A stretch of 64,000 nucleotides of DNA from a virus. The position numbers and the translations under genes were made by a program. The notes below the pieces were generated by a model, which saw only the letters and a program-made list of their open reading frames with translations, was not told where the DNA came from and ran no database searches. Positions 60,501 to 64,000 of the stretch are shown here, in pieces; the stretch's first letter is position 1, and every line of letters starts with the position of its first letter. The DNA lies in the IMG/VR virus record IMGVR_UViG_3300030328_002400, positions 1-64,000 of that record, one strand, 5' to 3'.

Positions 60501-61427
60501 TACTATGATCCTAAACAAATGAAAGAATATCTTAAAAAAATGTATACAATAGCAGTACCAGTAGGAGCATTTACTATGGGGGAGATGCAAGATGGAGGAG
60601 AACAAGTTCTTACTCAAGAAGACTGGGATAAGCTACCTATTATACAAATGGAAAAAGATAATACAAATGTAGAAATACCTACTCTTCCATCTAGATATGA
60701 GGTTATAGGAAAAGAAATAATGGAATCTAATAAAGTTACAGGAATTACTCCTGAATTATTATTTTCTCAAGCATGGGTAGAATCAAACTTAGACCCATCT
60801 ATAAAAAATGATAAAGGTTATATGGGATTAGGGCAGATTGGGCAAGGTGTTATAGAAGATTATAAAAAGGCTAATAAAGTTTCTGAATTAGATCCATTTA
60901 ATCCTCAAGATAATTACAATGTTCAGAACTGGTATATGAATAGGATATATAATTCTGAATGGGTTGATAAACCAAATCAATTAGATGACGTAAGATTGGC
61001 AAAAACTCTAGCAGGGTATAGCTTAGGGCCTAAGAAAGCTAGAGAATGGTTTACTAAATTTAAAAACGCAGGAAAAGATATCTATAATTCATTTGACTGG
61101 TTAGATGATTTACCTGATGAGACTAGTAAATATATTAAGATGATATTGCGGGGAGAAAATACTCAAAGAAGACCACGTGTCCAAGAGAATATCCAAGATG
61201 CTTTAATTAATGATGAGTATAAATCAATAAGAGATCTTTACTTTAAACGTAAAGGTGGTGAAAACAAAATAATTAAAATATATAGTGACTATATAAATGG
61301 AAAAGTAGTAGATGAACAAAGTGAAAAAATATATGATAAACTAAACCGGATATATTTAAAAGATGCAAGAAAGGAAGGGATGAGCGTTCCTAATTATATT
61401 ATGACTCATCTAGCAGATGATTCTTAA
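54597..61427 (+). CDS. Giant cargo/ejection polyprotein: three metallopeptidase-like modules plus lytic transglycosylase
   Basis: A 2276-residue protein. Residues 1-35 carry a short phage motif (AKKMLDDGTVHGRGLTDKQ). Three HExxH-type modules follow. The first has HETLGH at 499-504 (HExxxH) with E561 downstream; the second HELSH at 1338-1342 with E1398; the third HEFGH at 1872-1876 with E1920. Each downstream Glu lies in a P-[TD]-E-[VM] segment followed by Arg. A region near 1119-1160 (SIYRYGFDRDRIGGTWYSSD) resembles ADP-ribosyltransferase-type folds. Residues 2040-2140 form a goose-type/SLT lysozyme domain: E2062 in AWVESN and GLGQI. Recurrent linkers (LPKAQWG, GGWLDKY) join the modules. Expected to be packaged and ejected, digesting peptidoglycan during DNA entry. 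Confidence 0.78.
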   Translation: MALTPGKAKKMLDDGTVHGRGLTDKQKRYFGAIAGGATPMKKINGGWLDKYAMGGTLPGASGMMYARTNTPEPLYTQSEMKAQKGTREFPREFPREIAIDNTAVRSIKIPPLEKPAKKPPKPDYTPLQTSPPKVLPMFSQDNRTYEQRKADEQRFADATSTNLPKGAAALTYLANPFRLIGDLYNKTVQPAATSLFSTSTLQPATGDFWTSDEVAKQLNLRNVQRQTGQISYGDQLYGNLMQGLPETGWAGLNLLGGRIIQGGLQYLPGKSVILNTLKRIPGYNYVRNTYNYFKRPLGDAVPIGREISIPSLLTRGKTPPNKLLTNPKVDADNFMQQWTNSPGFNERFYSQIKPYNPLPNVRPETIKRTLAARHRELQALESELLTYSEAGLHKALPRGKYLQQQVDDLTMEINQIYNVYYPKLAADNMKLIQSGKFPTVYSSTGFTPGSGGTYYIPHAGKPLNTLDNIFDTTNQIGNKSVVNTGGGASRNSEMLTGIHETLGHASNVGGRALGIETKSLIKGALKPNPRISKGTSEQIKSFLGPDATFDDWAKYLQEPTEMVARVMELRRQYINPKYWGTSKQYDIPDKLIDQMFRDGLSGKSKITPDFFRVIDKKGLKKLMQSLYATVPIAIGADGLLEYETPSSEIQLPKYKDGGWLDKYEVIEDDMGQLTNPGKITKINSPNITMKGVDFPVLGISDTGDKKMMQPGKDYKFDGNSVTEYPMAQGGMNIPLKTINKYGELERLTYPSSVWKDKEGNPQEVSLLDEVVVDYKGPIALAKEQMEEHGIADFLKAGYVKGKSERAYNNIVPEGYGNVAKNLDRVRRYRGDLGRDPEALWHSGPKDNKRHYTIPNREDAFRLYLGMPQVNNSFSVSDYRPGDSKDKSMVYLKPTYFNDEKIRQALVDQYYREVDDEDIKLGDKDIGNERGLPRGQWQGDGTPWPSHDNSLGDFTFHMGEDEKGTYISIYDIWDLNPFQPGKGSSVNKAADQLLEYVTSLGKKVTSKSEVSDIFEAGKPFEVYERIYIDPETRKILPQAQWGGIIKQGMKKLPKYLKKWLGKTDDVVPGPTSEVNFIDNVHKQQLDDVNRIVDYELYNAKNPPTLQDLVNHYNKQSGDVTSIYRYGFDRDRIGGTWYSSDLGDPLRYQQYGRGDGVFKADVPNDILRESYRGLVNNADAAAGKIPGLDPRFFQNSLTNFKEFKLTEGIASVFADEKFGKKTIEEYIDYLKSLKKQGGSIMAQDGLDLSGQHQKDFLKNWLHSPMGQQLLSNSYDGNENKTDFLTFRRGDVALDNVTIETGLGDFMGRYNKRPHLIQINENYLDKFAYSPGKEPKDVLLHELSHAQDYDAGLGFGKLNMPLSDVKFIEGLTKNKIKEDKKSYNLSRDEIKDLRYYGSPTEVRARLNALRYFYETDLGGGKNDEGLPSIFNSEVTPEMQETMKSHGQYRDLKKVYTDDEILQLLNTISYQDSDFNQEADKFIYARYGKELPKAQQGFFRNLIKKGGPKIMKYLDNLLGKTDEVVEVAPAAVKNYEMLPINKIDYPTHYGTTDTPGDEVITNALDILKAQGKYTDDVGFQIKDLVGENIQYLGNQGGRTIVNVPLPNGKSQMFYKSTDLAGKGTEGLWQPYAGHANILDFPGHGKVENWFIKDSGYKNWYDSKSFRDIAGNLDRIAAEQGWDMSEQILKSKLKHGGDLPKAQWGTFFKTFLKKAPKHAPKYIDNVVKPQNFDDLLKLPDDEFAKFTTMSKDTWKLIGNQKPDYQKRLMNNYKNMFTPSDDAVNIIKKSKEELISYYRTPEYRTRLTEGLKISDTEATKYIDDMIKEMDEANILFSNKKLPMDGLAQGASGSPRSTVTFTGAINDMNANQLRTLALHEFGHVSSYGKNSNLFKTFKAPKIRPRTRDTWTKGGNNDLIQYFDNPDEVRQRGIVALDYMKKNNLSIDDFMNISYDDIVRGTWDKKIPKDILELRQYYDPKQMKEYLKKMYTIAVPVGAFTMGEMQDGGEQVLTQEDWDKLPIIQMEKDNTNVEIPTLPSRYEVIGKEIMESNKVTGITPELLFSQAWVESNLDPSIKNDKGYMGLGQIGQGVIEDYKKANKVSELDPFNPQDNYNVQNWYMNRIYNSEWVDKPNQLDDVRLAKTLAGYSLGPKKAREWFTKFKNAGKDIYNSFDWLDDLPDETSKYIKMILRGENTQRRPRVQENIQDALINDEYKSIRDLYFKRKGGENKIIKIYSDYINGKVVDEQSEKIYDKLNRIYLKDARKEGMSVPNYIMTHLADDS

Positions 61428-61478
61428 ACCTTAAATATTAGTGAATCTCCTTAATTATTTGTATATTAATATTATAAT

Positions 61479-63950
61479 ATGAGCAAAGTGAATTTAAACA
61501 AAATAAGTGTAAAACAACAAGGCGGACAGATGATTCCACAACAACCTGGAATGAGAAATCAAACACAACAAGTTGATCCTAGAGTACAACAAGTTAGTGA
61601 AATGATTTCTATGTCTATGAATGATGGAAAAGATATTGTTGATGTTATATTAGAATTGACTCAACAAGAAGTAGATCAGCAACTTATAGCTCAAGCACTT
61701 ATGATGGGGGGAATGCAACAAGAAGATGTTCAAACTGTATTTGAACAAGTGGCAGTAAAAGCTGAACCACCTGGTCCTTCCAGCCCATCTGAAGTAAATG
61801 CTAATCCACAATTATTAGCAAGAAATGAAGAACTAGAATCTCAACCAGTAGATGTATTAGAAGGTATAGAAACTGATCCTTTTGCAAAGTCAGGTATAGA
61901 AATTAAAAAAGAAAATAGAGGAAAGTTTACTAAATGGGCTAAAGCACGTGGTATGGGCGTACAGGAAGCTGCTAGAAAGGTTTTAGCTAATAAAGATAAG
62001 TATCCTCCATCTGTAGTAAAGATGGCTAATTTTGCACGTAATGCAGCTAAATGGAAAAAGGATGAAGGTGGTGAAATGGACTATACAGAACAAATGAGAT
62101 TAAAAGAAGGCTCATATAATAAAGGTAGAGAACATATTTTAGATCCTAGATTTAGACAAGATGGTGGTGGTGTTGATGATATTAAGGGGGTGCTTAATAA
62201 TCTAGCCGCTAGTACATATGCAGGTTATCAGGCGGTTGAACCTTATATAACTGTACAAGATGATGATGCCCAATGGCAAAAATATATAAAAAATCATCTG
62301 AATCCAGTATATTGGGCAGATAACCTTCTACAAATATCTAGTATACCTGCTAATTTGATTAGAGAAGGTATAGAAGGAATAGGTGGAAAGGGAGATGGAA
62401 AATTTAATGCGGGTGATATTTTACCAGATCTATATAATACTACCATTATGGATGAGAATGCAAACAATAAACTGGTTTCTGAAACATTAGGTATAGATAA
62501 TTTCGTGGGTGCTACATTAATAGATCTGGCATTAGATCCTACAAGTTATGTTGGTCTAGGAATACTTAAAAATCTAGGTACAAAAGGTTTAGCAAAACTT
62601 TCCAGAAAATTTCCACAACTGGTTAAACACATTCCTCAATTAGCAAAACAAGATGGTGGTGACATAAGAACTCCCAGCTTTTTAGAATGGTATGAAGATG
62701 GCGGAGATACAGATGTAAGTCAAAACTATATTAATAATGAAACAACTACTACTGGTGGTGGAATAAATTTAAGTGATTGGAATCAAAGAGCATTATTAGC
62801 TGGATCAACTAGTAATAATATATTATCAGATGCTATTTTTACTGCATCAGATATTTATAATGAATTATTTTCTGGAGAAAGAGGAATTAGTGGTTTACAG
62901 AAAGGAGCTTTGCGTGGATGGGATGAGAAAGCCAATTATAATAAAATGGTAGCACCTTTATATTATAATTGGGATCTTAATGTAGATACTTCTGATGAAA
63001 ATGTTAATGCTTTAGCAGCTTATTATAAAAAGGTTGGTGAAGATACAATAGCACAAACAGAAGCTAATCAAGCAGCAGCAGATGCTGAGATAGCAGCAAC
63101 ATATGAAGGAATGAATTTAGATGGAATAGACTTAGCTAGTATCCTTAGTGGAAAACCTGTTGTAACTGCTAAGACTAAGCAAGAATCTATAAACTCTATA
63201 GATAAAGATGGTGATGGTATTCCAGATATGATTGATATTGATGGAGGAGATGGTTCAGGTATAGCACCTAAACAATGGGGAGGTGACTTTAATCCATATG
63301 ATCCAGATTTTGATATAGCTGATTACTTACAACAGTTTACTCAAACAGATTATGTGAGAGATACTCAAAATGTAGCTGATGCACAATTACAAAAAAGATT
63401 TCCTGATTTAGGTCTTACACCTCAACAAGAACAAAATCAACAATTTGTAGATAATTTAGAAACTCAAGCTGTAAATCAAAATATTGACAATGAAGAAGAG
63501 GTGGTGGTTGAACCTACTGCTGAAGAGTTATGGGATGCAGTTAATAAACCAGAACTAGAAGCATCAAATAAACTAGAAGGAACATTGAATAGAGTTATGG
63601 ATAGTAATGTAATGAGAGGGTTTAGTAGTTTATCAGATTCTGCAGTTAAAGCAGCTGGATTTTTTAATAGATTATATGAACAAGAAGAGGCTGATAAAGC
63701 TTATGAGGATAGAGCAGACGCTCTTATGGCAGATAATCTCGTTGCTACTGTAACTAGTGATGCAGGTGATTTAGGTAATTGGAAAACAAATTGGGGATCA
63801 TTTCGTAGTACAAAAGATAGAGTTACTGGTTATGATGAATTTTTTGAACAACCAAATCTGAGAGTTGCTCAAAGAGGATTAGAAATAGAAGTAGATCAAA
63901 ATTTATTAACGGAATTGATAGCAGCAGGTGCTGATATAGAAATATTATAA
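61479..63950 (+). CDS. Cargo (ejection) protein, 823 aa
   Basis: An 823-residue protein, Gln/Asp-rich and low in structure at the N-terminus. Residues about 145-195 hold a short helical motif (GKFTKWAKARGMGVQEAARKVLANK, shown in part) found in Bacteroidota phage virion proteins. Six short [KRY]-[QDE]-x-G-G motifs (KQQGG, KDEGG, RQDGG, KQDGG, YEDGG, KQWGG) dot the chain. An amphipathic region (ILKNLGTKGLAKLSRK) lies near 365-385. A KDGDGIPDMIDIDGGDGSG segment is calcium-binding-repeat-like (EF-hand/dockerin style). No enzyme domain recognised. Probably stored in the capsid or tail barrel and ejected. Confidence 0.65.
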   Translation: MSKVNLNKISVKQQGGQMIPQQPGMRNQTQQVDPRVQQVSEMISMSMNDGKDIVDVILELTQQEVDQQLIAQALMMGGMQQEDVQTVFEQVAVKAEPPGPSSPSEVNANPQLLARNEELESQPVDVLEGIETDPFAKSGIEIKKENRGKFTKWAKARGMGVQEAARKVLANKDKYPPSVVKMANFARNAAKWKKDEGGEMDYTEQMRLKEGSYNKGREHILDPRFRQDGGGVDDIKGVLNNLAASTYAGYQAVEPYITVQDDDAQWQKYIKNHLNPVYWADNLLQISSIPANLIREGIEGIGGKGDGKFNAGDILPDLYNTTIMDENANNKLVSETLGIDNFVGATLIDLALDPTSYVGLGILKNLGTKGLAKLSRKFPQLVKHIPQLAKQDGGDIRTPSFLEWYEDGGDTDVSQNYINNETTTTGGGINLSDWNQRALLAGSTSNNILSDAIFTASDIYNELFSGERGISGLQKGALRGWDEKANYNKMVAPLYYNWDLNVDTSDENVNALAAYYKKVGEDTIAQTEANQAAADAEIAATYEGMNLDGIDLASILSGKPVVTAKTKQESINSIDKDGDGIPDMIDIDGGDGSGIAPKQWGGDFNPYDPDFDIADYLQQFTQTDYVRDTQNVADAQLQKRFPDLGLTPQQEQNQQFVDNLETQAVNQNIDNEEEVVVEPTAEELWDAVNKPELEASNKLEGTLNRVMDSNVMRGFSSLSDSAVKAAGFFNRLYEQEEADKAYEDRADALMADNLVATVTSDAGDLGNWKTNWGSFRSTKDRVTGYDEFFEQPNLRVAQRGLEIEVDQNLLTELIAAGADIEIL

Positions 63951-63952
63951 TT

Positions 63953-64000
63953 ATGGCTAAAATTAAAATAAATAAATTACCTGAAGGTTTTGAATTAGTT
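63953..64000 (+). CDS. Next cargo-region gene (partial, N-terminus only)
   Basis: A frame opens at 63953, two bases after the previous stop, and continues off the right edge: sixteen codons reading AKIKINKLPEGFELV after the Met. Lys/Ile-rich starts of this type precede crAss cargo or virion RNA-polymerase genes. Only the position and tight junction support it. Confidence 0.6.
   Translation, partial: MAKIKINKLPEGFELV

Noticed and set aside
1-64000. Stop-codon reassignment, known in some crAss-like phages
   Set aside because: Late genes such as terminase, portal, capsid and muzzle are uninterrupted in the standard code, and TAG and TGA end tightly spaced genes (for example TAG at 20253-20255 and TGA at 4494-4496).

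Overview
The window looks like a contiguous piece of a crAss-like phage genome (order Crassvirales), a podovirus that infects Bacteroidota. The evidence is a terminase-portal-scaffold-capsid series followed by the crAss set of ring, muzzle and cargo proteins. Genes are packed tightly (ATGA or TAATG junctions, overlaps of a few bases), AT content is high, and Shine-Dalgarno sequences are largely absent. Two rightward promoters match the Bacteroides -7 element TAnnTTTG. TAA, TAG and TGA all act as ordinary stops, so I see no stop-codon recoding. There are no recognisable tRNAs, CRISPR arrays, insertion sequences, integrase or reverse transcriptase.

Left arm (1-19160, all minus strand) is the replication and takeover block, read leftward from a divergent control region at about 19.2-19.5 kb. 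In transcription order it holds: a 132-aa first gene; three tandem membrane microproteins; a secreted double-psi-barrel (3D/RlpA-like) protein; small zinc-ribbon and acidic proteins; a family B DNA polymerase with a terminal clamp-binding motif; a membrane protein with an AT-hook-like basic tail; a winged-helix candidate helicase loader; a DnaB-like helicase; a nucleotidyltransferase; an SF2 helicase; a Sak4-like ATPase; a candidate SSB; a DnaG-type primase without zinc ligands; a DUF932-like protein; a sugar-nucleotide epimerase; a uracil-DNA glycosylase-like protein lacking its catalytic Asp; and an rIIA/rIIB-like pair that runs off the left edge. Two noncoding islands (16918-17234 and 17873-18083) have strong potential RNA structure.

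Right arm (19547-64000, all plus strand) is the virion block. It opens with a winged-helix protein, an IHF/HU-like protein and a zinc protein, then small acidic proteins, a TerS candidate, TerL, portal, scaffold and HK97-fold major capsid protein. A receptor-interaction region follows (31-43 kb): a probable auxiliary capsid protein, a propeller-like fibre, a trypsin-like serine protease fused to adhesin domains, a tail-collar protein, and several copies of a GPFDLF domain. Many of these proteins share Thr/Ser linkers. A terminator and a new promoter at 43 kb start a second block: metallophosphoesterase, ring/connector proteins, a 2256-aa muzzle protein with extra C-terminal adhesin domains, another GPFDLF protein, and cargo (ejection) proteins. 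The 2276-aa cargo protein carries three related metallopeptidase-like modules and a C-terminal lytic transglycosylase. The next gene, probably more cargo or the virion RNA polymerase known in crAss-like phages, begins at 63953 and leaves the window.

Functions rest on motifs read by eye and on gene order; no database search was possible. The most unusual parts are the protease-tailed fibre, the multi-peptidase cargo polyprotein, the shuffled adhesin set, the membrane-anchored AT-hook-like protein and the structured noncoding islands.
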